The position numbers and the translations under genes are program-made. The notes beneath the pieces were generated by a model, which worked only from the letters and a program-made list of their open reading frames with translations, was not told the DNA's origin and ran no database searches. Shown here piece after piece: positions 42,427-52,899 of a DNA stretch of 64,000 bases. Every line of letters begins with the position of its first letter. The first letter of the stretch is position 1. Location: positions 594,815-658,814 of the forward strand of contig CAVVVF010000004.1 in NCBI GenBank assembly GCA_963751665.1, in the 5' to 3' direction. The stretch is from AC-69 sp963751665. GTDB taxonomy: Bacteria; Actinomycetota; UBA4738; HRBIN12.

Positions 42427-43599
42427 ATGGGGGAGCGCCGCGAGTTCGAGGTCGCGGTCGTGGGGCTGGGCGGCATCGGGAGCAGCGCGCTCTATCGGGC
42501 GGCCAAACGGGCCGGCTCGGGTGCGCTCGGCCTGGAGCGGTTCGAGGTGGGACACGACCGGGGGGCCTCGCACGACCATTCCCGGATCATCCGGCTCTCG
42601 TACCACACGCCCGCCTACGTCCGGTTCGCCCAGGACGCGTACCGGGCATGGGCCGAGGTCGAGGAGGAGGCCGGGGAGCGGCTCATGATCCGGACCGGCG
42701 GCCTCGACCTGTACCCCGAGGGCGCCCACGGCTGGATGGACGACTACCGGAAGTCCCTCGATGAAGTCGGCGTGGCGAACGAGTGGATGGACGCCTCTCA
42801 GGCAATGCGCCGGTGGCCGCAGTGGCGACTGACCGACGACGTCCGGGTGATGTTTCAGGAGGCGTCGGGCCTCGTCGCGGCGGCCCTGGCGAACGCGACC
42901 CACCGCCGCCTGGCCGAGGGGCTGGGGGCCACGCTCGTGGACCAGGCCCGCGTCACCGAGGTCCGGGAGGCCGGGGGGCTGTACGAGCTCGAGACCGAAC
43001 GGGGGACCTACCGGGCCGAGCGACTCGTCATCACCGCCGACGCGTGGACGAACGAGCTGCTGGCTCGGCTGTGGCGGCCCATCAACCTCACCGTGACGCA
43101 GGAGCAGGTCGCCTACTACACGCCGATCGACGGGGAAGCGTTCCTGCCGGAACGCTTCCCCGTCTGGATCTGGATGGGGATCCCCTCCTTCTACGGCGTG
43201 CCGTCGTTCGGGGAGGCCGGTCCCAAGACCGGCATGGACGCCGGCGGCGCGGAGGTGACCGGAGACTCGCGGAGCTTCGAGCCCGATCCCGGGTACACGG
43301 AGAAGCTCGACGGGTTCATGCGAGAGCACCTGCCGGGCGGATTCGGGCCCCACATCGCCGTCCGGACCTGCCTGTACACGATGACCCCGGACCGCGACTT
43401 CGTCATCGACCTGGTGCCCGGGCACGAGCACGCCGCCGTGGGCCAGGGGGCCGCGCACGCGTTCAAGTTCGCCGCCGTGTTCGGCAAGTCCCTCGTCGAG
43501 CTGGTCTTCGACGGCAAGGCCGAGTCCGACATCTCGGCCTGGCCCCTCGACCGCGAGATCCTCACGATGAAGGACCCGCCCACCTCGTTCCACGCCTGA
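42427..43599 (+). CDS. FAD-dependent amine oxidase (monomeric sarcosine oxidase / N-methyltryptophan oxidase type)
   Basis: Oxidises a secondary or N-methyl amine with O2, giving H2O2. 390 residues of the DAO fold. FAD-binding VVGLGGIGSS lies near residue 11, then SHDHSRIIRLSY; the covalent-flavin cysteine is Cys315 in RTCLYTMTPDRDFVID. End motif VGQGAAHAFKFAAVFGK. It follows the methyltransferase-like gene and precedes an APC permease, so a demethylation or gamma-glutamyl-amine route is plausible. ATG at 42,427. Confidence 0.9.
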   Translation: MGERREFEVAVVGLGGIGSSALYRAAKRAGSGALGLERFEVGHDRGASHDHSRIIRLSYHTPAYVRFAQDAYRAWAEVEEEAGERLMIRTGGLDLYPEGAHGWMDDYRKSLDEVGVANEWMDASQAMRRWPQWRLTDDVRVMFQEASGLVAAALANATHRRLAEGLGATLVDQARVTEVREAGGLYELETERGTYRAERLVITADAWTNELLARLWRPINLTVTQEQVAYYTPIDGEAFLPERFPVWIWMGIPSFYGVPSFGEAGPKTGMDAGGAEVTGDSRSFEPDPGYTEKLDGFMREHLPGGFGPHIAVRTCLYTMTPDRDFVIDLVPGHEHAAVGQGAAHAFKFAAVFGKSLVELVFDGKAESDISAWPLDREILTMKDPPTSFHA

Positions 43600-43726
43600 C
43601 CCCGCTCGGCTGGACAGGAGGCTGGCCGCTGGCGCAGAATTCGCCCGGTCCGTCGTTGAGGCTTCGGGGGGGAGTGGGCGCTTCGTAGTCGGTGCCCTCT
43701 CTCCGCCGCCTTCAGAGGGGGTGGAT

Positions 43727-45268
43727 ATGGCGACGCAAACCGAGGATCGGATGCTCTCGGAGAAGATCGCTCCGGTCCTGGTGGCGAGGACGCTCGGCCC
43801 GTTCGACCTGGTCGTGATCTTCGTCGCGATCGTGCTGTTCATCATCAACTCGGCCGGCCTCCAGTTCGCCGGTCCGTCGATATTCATCATCTGGATCGTC
43901 GCCTTCGCGACCTTCCTCATCACTGGCGGGTTCGTCACGGCTCAGCTCGGCCGGATGTTCCCCGAGGAGGGGTCCCTGTACGTGTGGACCCACAAGGCCC
44001 TCGGACCCTTCTGGGGGTTCTTCGCCGGGTTCGTGGCGTGGTGGCCGGGCCCGATGGTGATGGTGGCGTCGGGGGTCCTGGTGGCCAACTTCGTCCAGCA
44101 GATCGGCGCGTTCTTCGACAAGGCGATCCTCACCAAGAACTGGGAGATCGGCATCGTAGTCCTCGCGGTCCTGGGGTTCAGCGCGGCGCTGTCGCTCCTG
44201 CGGATGCGACTCACCCAGAACTACGTGAACGTCCAGTTCTTCGCCTACGGGGCCGCGATCTTCCTGATCGGCCTGGCCGGGGTGGTGTGGCTCCTGAAGG
44301 GGAACCCGTCGGCGACGGACTTCGGATCGGGTTGGAACCCGTTCCAGGGAGACAAGCTCGCGCTGGGCCTTCCCGCGAACCTGACGTTCTTCTCCTTCGC
44401 CATCCTCGCGCTCCTCGGCATCGAGACGCCCCTGAACATGGGCGTCGAGGTGCGCGGCGGTGAGAAGGCCATCAGGACGTACCTGCTCTGGGGCTGCCTC
44501 ATCGTGATGGCCGCCTACCTCTGGACCACCTGGGGGAACATGGTCGCGATCAAGGCCGGAGGGGCGAACGGCGTGACCGGCGGGGCGCAAGCCGTCGGCA
44601 TCGCGATGGGCAAGTGGGCAGGGGTCCTGGTGGCGGGGATCCTGGCGTGGGTCTTTCTGACGGCCACGGTGGTCTACAACTACGCGTTCGCCCGGCTGCT
44701 CTTCGTGTCCGGCTTGGAGAAGCGCCTGCCTCACCAGTTCGGAAGGGTGAACAGGAACAAGGTCCCGGCGAACGCCGTAATCCTTCAGACGGTGATCGCG
44801 GCGATCATCACGATCCTCGTGTACGTCGTCCTCGGTGCGGGTGAAGGAGACTCGAACAGGTATTTCTTCGCGCTGTACGCCGGCCTCACGATCGTGTGGT
44901 GCATCTCCACCGCCCTGCTGTTCCTCGACATCTTCTTCGCCAAGCGAGCCGCGCCCGCCAAGTTCGAGGAGGCGCGACGGATCTCACTGGGGTGGCTCTA
45001 CGTGTGCGGAGTGGTGGGGACGGTCGTCAACATCCTCGCCGTGTTGTTCATCTTCGTGGGCTCGTGGTACCCGAAGTCCGACTCGAACCCAACCGGGTGG
45101 GAGCTTCGCGCTTGGAACTGGTGGATGTTCGGCATCGCCGCGATCTCGGTGATCGCCGGCATCGCGATCTACGCGATCTCTCAGCGGACGAGGCGGGGCA
45201 AGACCGACGAGCAGCTGCTCACCGAGCTGGCCCCCGCCGTTGGCGCAGGAGGCGGCGGGGGAGAGTAG
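43727..45268 (+). CDS. APC-family amino-acid/amine permease
   Basis: 513 residues with about 12 hydrophobic helices. The family pattern near helix 1 (GPFDLVVIFVAIVLFIINSA), helix 3 (FPEEGSLYVWTHKALGPFWG) and helix 6 (FSFAILALLGIETPLNMGVE) are visible. It ends in a short Gly/Glu tail. The ATG at 43,727 is spaced properly from AGAGGGGG; the in-frame GTG at 43,721 overlaps that site. Substrate is probably that of the neighbouring oxidase and ligase. Confidence 0.88.
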   Translation: MATQTEDRMLSEKIAPVLVARTLGPFDLVVIFVAIVLFIINSAGLQFAGPSIFIIWIVAFATFLITGGFVTAQLGRMFPEEGSLYVWTHKALGPFWGFFAGFVAWWPGPMVMVASGVLVANFVQQIGAFFDKAILTKNWEIGIVVLAVLGFSAALSLLRMRLTQNYVNVQFFAYGAAIFLIGLAGVVWLLKGNPSATDFGSGWNPFQGDKLALGLPANLTFFSFAILALLGIETPLNMGVEVRGGEKAIRTYLLWGCLIVMAAYLWTTWGNMVAIKAGGANGVTGGAQAVGIAMGKWAGVLVAGILAWVFLTATVVYNYAFARLLFVSGLEKRLPHQFGRVNRNKVPANAVILQTVIAAIITILVYVVLGAGEGDSNRYFFALYAGLTIVWCISTALLFLDIFFAKRAAPAKFEEARRISLGWLYVCGVVGTVVNILAVLFIFVGSWYPKSDSNPTGWELRAWNWWMFGIAAISVIAGIAIYAISQRTRRGKTDEQLLTELAPAVGAGGGGGE

Positions 45269-45272
45269 CGCT

Positions 45273-46538
45273 TCAGGATCTCCCGGCCAGTTTGACCCGC
45301 ACGGGCATGTGCTTGATGCCGTTCACGAAGTTCGAGCGCATCCGCTCGACGGGCCCCGTGAGCTCGATCGATTCCAGCCTGGGCAGCAGCTCCTCGAACA
45401 GGATCCGGGTCTCCAGCCGAGCCAGGTGAGCACCCAGACAGAAGTGGGGCCCGCCGGGGCCGAAGGTGACATGCTCGTTCGGCTGGCGCGTGATGTCGAA
45501 CCGGTCGGGGTCGGGGAACGCCTCGCCGTCCCGGTTGGCGCTGATGTACCAGGTCACCACCTTGTCACCCTTGCGGATCTTGACCCCGCGGAGCTCAGTG
45601 TCTCGGGTAGCCGTCCGCCGGAAGTGGAGGACCGGCGTGGCCCATCGGAGGATCTCCTCCACGGCGGCCGGCATCAGCGAGCGGTCCTCCCTGAGCCGGC
45701 GCAACTGCTCAGGGTTCTCCATCAGCGCGAGCATCCCGTGGCTGATGGTGTGGCGAGTGGTCTCGTTCCCCGCGATCAGCAGCAGCGCGAAGTAGTTCTG
45801 GAACTCGCGCTCTGAGAGCACTCCCTCCGATTGCGCCACGGAGAGGGCGGTGATGACGTCGTCCCGCGGCTCGTCCAGGGACAGGTCCCGCTGCACCGCC
45901 GCGTAGTCGAACACCTTCTGCGCGACGGGGCTCCGGAACTGGAGGTACTTGAACGCCTCGGTATCCACCTGGTCCACGACAGCCGCCGAGTACTCGGGGT
46001 CCTGGTTGCCGATCAGGGCGTCCCCCCACTCGATCAAGCTCGGCGCGTCCTCCTGGGGCACGGTGAAGATCGCGCACAGGAACCGGATCGGCAGCTCCCG
46101 CGAGATCTCGGGGACGAAGTCGAACTCCTCCTTCTCCAGGGCTCGATCCAGCACCCGGCGGGCCACGTCGCGGATGAAGTCCTCGAACCGGCCGACGGCC
46201 CGGGCCGAGAACCGTTTGTTGCAGATGTTTCGGAGCTCCCGGTGCCGCGGCGGGTCGGTCTCGAGCAGCGTCTTCCTGATCCTGAGCTGCTCCTCGTCCA
46301 GCTCCTCCAGGGCCACCGCCCCGACCTCCGAGGAGTAGGTCTCCCAGTCCATGTGCACGGTCACGAGGTCGTCATAGCGGGTGACGGCCCAGAAGCCGTG
46401 GTTCGGTGGCGGCTCGTCGTGCCAGGAGACCGGATGCTCGCGCCGCAGGAAGTCGAACCATTCGAACGGGACGCGCTCGACGTAGCTGTCCGGGTCCACC
46501 AGGTCGATCTCCCCGAGCGCCACGGCCTTCCCACCCAT
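45273..46538 (-). CDS. Cytochrome P450
   Basis: Haem monooxygenase, 421 residues from the ATG at 46,538. Haem-ligand Cys367 sits in FGPGGPHFCLGAHLARLE, the I-helix oxygen-binding motif is LLIAGNETTRH and the ExxR region is EEILRW. These resemble the CYP124/125/142 hydroxylases of mycobacteria. The ATG overlaps the stop of the GS-like gene by one base (TGATG), so the two are translationally coupled. Electron donors are not in the window. Confidence 0.93.
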   Translation of the reverse strand: MGGKAVALGEIDLVDPDSYVERVPFEWFDFLRREHPVSWHDEPPPNHGFWAVTRYDDLVTVHMDWETYSSEVGAVALEELDEEQLRIRKTLLETDPPRHRELRNICNKRFSARAVGRFEDFIRDVARRVLDRALEKEEFDFVPEISRELPIRFLCAIFTVPQEDAPSLIEWGDALIGNQDPEYSAAVVDQVDTEAFKYLQFRSPVAQKVFDYAAVQRDLSLDEPRDDVITALSVAQSEGVLSEREFQNYFALLLIAGNETTRHTISHGMLALMENPEQLRRLREDRSLMPAAVEEILRWATPVLHFRRTATRDTELRGVKIRKGDKVVTWYISANRDGEAFPDPDRFDITRQPNEHVTFGPGGPHFCLGAHLARLETRILFEELLPRLESIELTGPVERMRSNFVNGIKHMPVRVKLAGRS

Positions 46539-47840
46539 CAGAAGAACGGGAGGTAATACCGGAGCTCCCACTCGACCGGCTCGGTCGTGTCAGGGTTCGG
46601 CGTGGCCTTCACGTACCGCTCCCATTCGGCCTGCTTGAGCATCGTGAACGCCGTGACCAGCTCCGACCCCAGGGCCTCGCACAGCTCCTTGTCCGCCTGG
46701 AACACCTCCAGGGCCTTCTCCAACGTGGGCGGAACCTTGACGTCGGTGTTCACCTCGGCCCCCGGTTCCTGGGCCGGCGGGGGGTCCAGCTCGTTCTCGA
46801 CGCCGAGGCGGGACGCGTGCAGGAGCGCGGCGGCGGCCAGATAGGGGTTGGCCGCCCCGTCGGCGGTCCGCTGCTCGAGCCGGCTCGTGGCGCCCCGGCC
46901 GGGCGGCACGCGGATCCCGACCGTGCGATCGTCGTACCCCCAGTTGGCCCAGTAGCCGTTCAGCATGTCGGGTTGGAGCCGCTTGTACGCGTTCGTGTGC
47001 GGCGCGAGGATCGCGGCCATCCCCTCGTGGTGGGCGAGCATCCCGGCCAGACAGTGCCGCGCGAGCTGGGACACGCCATCGGAGGCGTTGGGGTCGTGGA
47101 AGGCGTTCGAGCCGTCCTCCTTTCGGAAGCTGAGGTTCACGTGCAGCCCGCTTCCGCCCCGGTCGGCGAAGGGCCGTCCGATGAACGTGGCCAGGTTCCC
47201 GTTCCGGCTCGCGATCTCCTTGATCAGGAGGCGGACCAGGAACGCGTCGTCGGCAGCCGCGATGGCGTCGCGATACTTGATGTTCACCTCGAACTGCGCG
47301 GTGTCGAACTCGCTTCCCCAGCTCTCCACGTCGAACTCCCCGTCGGTGGCGGCCCGCACCATCTCGTCGACCACGCCGCCCGGATCGATGGCCGGTCCGG
47401 TCCCGTAGACCCGATGGGACGGCATCGGGACGGAACGCCAGCCGCCCTCGCCGTCGGGTTCCATCAGGTAGAACTCGAGCTCGTAGGCGACCTGCGGGGT
47501 GAGCCCGCGCTCCAGCCACGGCTCGACGGCTCTTCGGAGCACTTGCCGCGGATCCACCGGGCAGGGCTCGCCCCGGAGCTCGGCGTCGCCCATCCCCAAG
47601 ACGGTGTCCGGCTCCCAGCCCGGCCGCATCGAATCGACGTCCAGGTGGACCTCGATGTCGGGCAGCCCGACGTCGAACTGGAGGCCCGGGATGGGGAGGA
47701 TCTCCTTGTCGAGGGTGAGCGGGATAGACGCCGACGCAGAACGCGGCCCGGCCGGTCCAGTCGCCCAGGAGGTACTTGCCCCGCTCCAGCCCCAGGATGT
47801 CCGGATACATCAGGCGGAGTTGCCGGGCCTTCGGTTCCAT
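46538..47840 (-). CDS. Glutamine-synthetase-like ligase, one frameshift
   Basis: ATP-dependent ligation of an amine to glutamate; relatives PuuA and IpuC make gamma-glutamyl amines. About 433 residues. Hallmarks are YELEFYLMEPDG (metal Glu), GGSGLHVNLSF (ATP/His loop), NAYKRLQPDMLNGYWANWGY and RTADGAANPYLAAAALL. An extra C at about 47,725-47,728 shifts the frame near residue 38; without it GVYPLTLDKEIL is continuous. ATG at 47,840 after AAGGAG. True glutamine synthetase is not excluded. Confidence 0.87.
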
Positions 47841-47909
47841 CCACGCTCCTTCGGTGCCGAACGGACCAGCCCGAGGATAACCGAGCCCTGCGGCTCGCGG
47901 CGGGGTGGC

Positions 47910-48757
47910 TCAGTCCTTACGGGGTGGGCGGATGCCGCGGAACTCCCAGTCGCCGCCGAAGGCCGTCGAGATGACCTCCTCGGACTCGCTCGGCTGAGCG
48001 CCGACGTCCTCACGGACCGGCACGTCGCCCTCCACGATCGGTTGCGGAGCGTGCCGAGGCCCTCGACCTCGACCTCGACGACGTCGCCGGGCTGGACGGG
48101 CCGGGAGTTGGCCGGCGTGCCCGACAGGATCACGTCGCCCGGGACGAGCGTGATGGTCCGGGCGATGTCGGCCACCAGGTAGTGCATGTCCCACATCATC
48201 TCGTCGGTGTTCCCGTCCTGCTTCACCTCGCCGTTCACGAGGGTCGGATCCGCTTGCCGTGGAAGTCCCAGTCGTCCACCAGGCCGGGCCCGAGCGGGCA
48301 GAGCGTGTCGGAGCCCTTCACCCGGAGCATCGAGCCGGCGTCGGTGTCGCGGAAGTCGTGCAGCCCGAAGTCGTTCGCCACCGTGTAGCCCAGCGATGTA
48401 CTCGCCTGCCTCATCAGGGCCGATGTGACGGCACTCCCGTCCGATGACGATCGCGATCTCGCCCTCGTAGTTCAGGAACCGGCAGCGGGGCGGGCGGACG
48501 ACGTCGCCGCCGTGGGCGTTCAGCGCGGAGACCGGCTTGTGGAAGTACGTGGGCGCCGGCGGCAGCGTCGCCAGGAACTCCTGCACGCCGGCTCTCGTAG
48601 TTCAGGTGGACGCAGATGATCTTCGATCGGCTGGACCGGCGGGAGGTGGGTCGCGTCGTCGATCGGGACGCGACGCCCGTCGGGGGCGACCAGCACGTCG
48701 CCCTCGCGCGTGACCTCGATCGGCCCGGCCGTCGAGGAGGATCCGTCGGGTCTCCAT
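47910..48757 (-). CDS. Fumarylacetoacetate-hydrolase-family protein, several frameshifts
   Basis: About 280 residues. The core reads EFLATLPPAPTYFHKPVSAL, LNYEGEIAIVIGRECRHI (metal Glu region), LVNGEVKQDGNTDEMMWDMH and LVPGDVILSGTPANSRPVQP, then FGGDWEFRGIRPP. These are the FAH/HpaG isomerase-decarboxylase hallmarks. At least five slips cut the gene, but motif order is complete. It is the first gene of an FAH-GS-P450 operon. Start ATG at 48,757, 13 bp from a divergent gene. Confidence 0.8.
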
Positions 48758-48770
48758 CGGCGCCGCTAGT

Positions 48771-49586
48771 ATGGCGCGCGTGGCAGAGCTGAAGGGGTTC
48801 ATGCCGCCGCTCTCGCCGGAGGGGCGGGCCTCGATCGTGCCGGCCCCGCCCTGGCACTACTCGGGCGACCTGCTCACGATCGAGTACCGGACGGACCCGA
48901 AGGCCGTCGCGGCCTGGCTGCCCGATCGCGATCGAGCCGGCCGACGAGGACCCGGGCGCCGTCGCCGTCGTCTTCGCCGACTGGCAGTCCTGCTCGGACT
49001 CGTTCGAGGAGCTGCTCGACCCGGTGCGCTCGCAATACAAGGAGTGCTTCGTCGTGGTGCGCTGCAAGTACCGCGGGCGAGCACTACTCGCGGTGCGTCT
49101 CCATCTGGGTGGACAAGGACTTCGCCCTGGCTCGCGGGTGGCACCAGGGCTACCCGAAGAAGCTCGGCTCGATCTGGATGACCCGGCCGGTCGCGGTACG
49201 GGAAGGCCGGGCCCGCCTCGAGCCCGGGGGTCGGTTCGGCGCCAGCGTGTCGGTGCACGACCGCCGGATCATCGACGCGCGCTTCACGATCACCGGCCCG
49301 TCGCGACACCGCCGGGTTCGTCAACGCCTGCCGATGCTCCACCCGGTACTTCCCGTCGATCGAGCCGGCGGAGAAGCCGTCGATGGACGAGCTGGTGACG
49401 ATGAAGAGCTTCGACTGGGAGGGCTCGGAGGTCTGGCAGGGCGAGGCCGAGCTCACCTTCGGCGAGTCCCCGGTCGAGGAGCTCACGTCGATCGCGCCTC
49501 GCGAGATGATCGGCGGCGTACTACCGGAGCGTGGGCGCCACGTTGCGGCGGCGGGACGCTACCTCGAGCGCTGGCCGCGTGCATAG
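48771..49586 (+). CDS. Acetoacetate-decarboxylase-family protein, several frameshifts
   Basis: About 270 residues across at least four slips. VPAPPWHYSGDLLTIEYRTD, then VAVVFADWQSCSDSFEELLD, SQYKECFVVVRCKYRG (region of the Schiff-base lysine) and GYPKKLGSIWMTRP fit the ADC fold. Later parts read ARFTITGPSRH and MKSFDWEGSEVWQGEAEL. Relatives include beta-keto-acid decarboxylases and aldolase-like enzymes. It is followed 7 bp later by another FAH-family gene. Confidence 0.75.
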
Positions 49587-49593
49587 CGCTCCC

Positions 49594-50356
49594 ATGCGGC
49601 TGGTCCGGTTCCGGTTCGGCGACCGCATCGCCACCGGCGTCGGTCGAGGGCGACGCCGTCCGGGCTCTGGCCGGCACGTTCTTCGAGAACCCGGTGCCGT
49701 CGGGCGAGGAGGTCCCGCTCGACGACGTCCGCCTGCTGGCGCCGATCCTGCCGTCGAAGGTGGTCTGCGTGGGCAAGAACTACGCCGCCCACGCGGCCGA
49801 GTTCGGCGGCGAGGTGCCCGAGGAGCCACTCTCTTCCTGAAGCCCTCGACCAGCGTCTCCGGCCCGGGCGATCCGATCCCGCTCCTGCCGATCAGCCACC
49901 GCGTGGACTACGAGGGGGAGCTGGCAGTCGTGATCGGCCGCATCGCACGGAACGTGCGCGCCGAGGAGGCGTTCCGCTACATCCTCGGCTACACCTGCGG
50001 GAACGACGTCACGCTCCGGGACCTCCAGAAGAAGGACGACCAGTGGGCCCGGGCCAAGGGCTTCGACGGCTCGTGCCCGCTCGGACCGTGGGTGGAGACC
50101 GAGCTCGACCCGATCGACGTCCACCTGGAGACACGGGTGAACGGCGAGGTCCGCCAGTCCGCGAGCACCTCGGACATGGTGTTCGGCGTGGCCACGATCA
50201 TCGAGTTCGTGACCGAGTTCATGACGCTGCTGCCCGGGCGACGTGATCATGACCGGGACCCCCGAGGGCGTCGGCAAGCTCGAGCCCGGAGACAAGGTGG
50301 AAGTCGAGATCGACGGGATCGGCGTGCTGATGAACCCGGTTGGTGGGCGGGCATGA
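49594..50356 (+). CDS. Second fumarylacetoacetate-hydrolase-family protein, frameshifted
   Basis: About 253 residues. MRLVRFRFGDRIATG, VVCVGKNYAAHAAEFGGEVP, RVDYEGELAVVIGRIARNV, YTCGNDVTLRDLQKKDDQWA, GFDGSCPLGPW and IMTGTPEGVGKLEPGDKVEV give the whole FAH C-terminal domain. Three slips (about 49,640, 49,830, 50,236) must be bridged. Such enzymes hydrolyse or hydrate acylpyruvates and oxo-dienoates. The stop overlaps gltX by 4 bp. Confidence 0.83.
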
Positions 50357-51775
50357 CCGTCCGCACGCGCTTCGCGCCGGCACCGAGCGGATCCATCCAC
50401 GTGGGGAACGCCCGCACGGCGCTGTTCTCGTGGCTGACGGCGCGGCACCACGGTGGCCTGTTCGTGCTGCGGGTGGAGGACACCGACGCCAGCCGGGTCA
50501 CCGAGGAGGCCGTTCACGGCCTGATCGAATCGCTCCGGTGGCTGGGGATCGACTGGGACGAGGGACCCGACGTGGGCGGCCCGCACGCGCCTTACCGCCA
50601 GTCCCAGCGGCTCGACATCTACCACGAGCACGCTGAACGGCTCGTGGCGCAGGGCCGGGCCTACCGCTGTTACTGCACCCCCGAGGAGCTCGAGGAGCGG
50701 CGGAAGACCGCCATGGCTCGGGGCGAGGCCCCCGGCTACGACGGCCGGTGCCGGAACCTGACCGACGAGGAGCGCGCCGCCTTCGAGGCAGAGGGCCGCC
50801 CGTTCGCCCTCCGGTTCGTCATGCCCGAGCGCGACGTCACTGTGCACGACCTGGTGAAGGGCGACGTGCACTTCGCGGCGGGGAGCGTGAAGGACTTCGT
50901 GATCCTCCGGTCCGACGGCTCGCCCACGTTCCTGCTGGCCGTCGCGGTGGACGACTGGCTGATGGGCATCACCCAGGTGATCCGGGGCGACGACCTCCTC
51001 TCCGCCGCGCCCCGCAACATGGCGGTGATCGAGGCGCTCGGCGGGACGCCGCCCGAGTACGCCCACCTGCCCCAGGTCCTGGGCCAGGACGGCAAGCCCC
51101 TGTCGAAGCGGCACGGCTCGACCTCGGTCGAGGCGTTCCGGGAGCAGGGGATCCTCCCGGAGGCCCTGATGAACTACCTGGCGCTGCTCGGCTGGTCCAA
51201 GGACGAGAAGACGACGTTCCTGTCGCGCGAGGAACTGATCGAGTCCTTCGACCTGTCGCGCGTGTCGAGCAACCCGGCGGCGTTCGACCCGCAGAAGCTC
51301 GAGTGGATGAACAACCATTACATCCAGTCGCTGGACGATGACGACCTGGCCGCGCGGTGCATGCACTTCCTGGCGGAGGACGGCCTGCTGCCCGACCCGC
51401 AGGTTCTCCGGCGGGCCATGCCGCTGGTGCGGGAACGGATGAAGCGGCTCACCGACGCCACCGAGCTGCTCCGGTTCCTGTTCACCGACGACGTCAAGCC
51501 GAACGAGAAGGCCGCCGAGCTGATCGCCCAGGCCGGACCGGATTACCTGCGGAAGGCGGCCGACGTGCTCGAGCACGTCGAGCCGTGGACCGAGCGAGCG
51601 GATCCAGGAGGCGCTGGACGAGGTGGCGAAGGAGGCAGGGCTGAACCGGACGAAGGGCTGGCAGCCCATCCGGGCCGCGGTCACTGGTTCGAACGTCTCG
51701 CCGCCGCTCCCGGAGTCGCTGGAGCTGCTGGGCCGGGAGGCCACGGTGGCTCGGCTCCGAGCCGCCGCCGGCTGA
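50353..51775 (+). CDS. gltX: Glutamyl-tRNA synthetase, one frameshift near the end
   Basis: Charges tRNA-Glu. About 473 residues. The HIGH-type motif PAPSGSIHVGNAR lies at about 9-21 and the KMSKS-type PLSKRHGS near 247. The anticodon-binding half follows. A slip at about 51,597-51,600 moves the last 58 residues into another frame, which reads IQEALDEVAKEAGLNRTKGW and ends RLRAAAG at 51,775. The ATG overlaps the FAH stop. The protein could be discriminating or non-discriminating; no gatCAB genes are in the window. Confidence 0.93.
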
Positions 51776-51778
51776 TCC

Positions 51779-52792
51779 CTACGCGCGCCGGCGAGCTGCA
51801 GCGGGTGCGAGGGCGTTTCGGAGAGCGGCTGCGGCGTCCTCGGGGAGCACGGTGTTGATGCTCATGCCCGAGCCCATCTCGAAGCCGGCGGGCGTCGAGA
51901 GCTTGGGCAGGATCTTGATGTGCCAGTGGAAGACCTCGTCGGTGTGACCGTTCGATGGGCGCCGAGGACATGACCAGGTTGAAGTCGGGATCGCCACAGG
52001 CCCGGCGGATGGCAGTGAGCGTTCGGATCAGGATGCCGGCCAGGTCGTCCACTTCCTCGTCGGCCAGGTTGCCGAACGAGCCCTGGTGGAACGTCGGGAT
52101 CACGCACGTCTCGTAGGGGGAGCCCGCGGCGAACGGCACGAAGGCGATGAACCCGCCGTACTCCTCGACCACCCGGACTCCTGCCGCGCGCTCTCCGGCG
52201 ATCACGTCGTCGTACACGCAGCTGCCGTTCTCGTCGAAGTAGCGGGTGGCCACATCGACCCGGCTGAGCAGCCGGGGAAGAACACCGGCGTGGCCACGAT
52301 CTGCGAGTGCGGGTGGGTGAGCGACGTGCCGGCCAGCGGCCCGAAGTTCTTGAACACCACCACCGCGCGGATGTGGCGTTGGACGATCAGCTCGCGGTAC
52401 CGGGCCCGCCACACGTCGATCACACGGGCAAGGTCCTGCTGGCTCATCTCGTCCATCCGGCCGTCGTGGCGGCGGGACTCGATCACGACCTCGTGGCCCC
52501 CCACGCCGGGCATCTCCCGGAAGAGGGGAGGGCCGGTACGGGCCACGGAGCCGTCGCCCGACAGGGCCCCAAAGAGATTGGGGACGACCCGGACCTGCCA
52601 GTCACCCTCCTTCGGGTCGCGGAGGATCTCGGGCGGCGTCTGGTCCTCGTTGCCGGGGCAGAACGGGCAGGACGGGTCGAGCTCGGGGAGCTCGGGCCGG
52701 GGAACCACGACCGGCTGATGCGGCCGGTCGGCTCGCACGGGCGCCATCACCGCCCATTGCCGGCTGGTCGGGTCCTGCCTCAAGGTTGACAT
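51779..52792 (-). CDS. galT: Galactose-1-phosphate uridylyltransferase, two frameshifts
   Basis: Leloir-pathway enzyme exchanging UMP between UDP-glucose and galactose-1-phosphate. About 337 residues over two slips (about 52,277 and 51,955). The zinc cysteines CPFCPGNE, NLFGALSGDG, the catalytic LTHPHSQIVATP (His-Pro-His) and EVFHWHIKILPKLS are present. ATG at 52,792. Convergent with gltX, 3 bp between stops; no other gal genes are near. Confidence 0.9.
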
Positions 52793-52899
52793 CCCGCCAG
52801 GCAACGCTACAGGAACAGATCCGAACCTCAAGGAACCGGAGGCGCGTACCATCGACGGCGGTAGGCTTCCCTGGCCGAACGCGAGGGCGCGGAGGTACG

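Noticed and set aside
45273..50356. Natural-product gene cluster because of the P450
   Set aside because: No polyketide, peptide-synthetase, terpene or RiPP core gene is present; neighbours are catabolic enzyme families.
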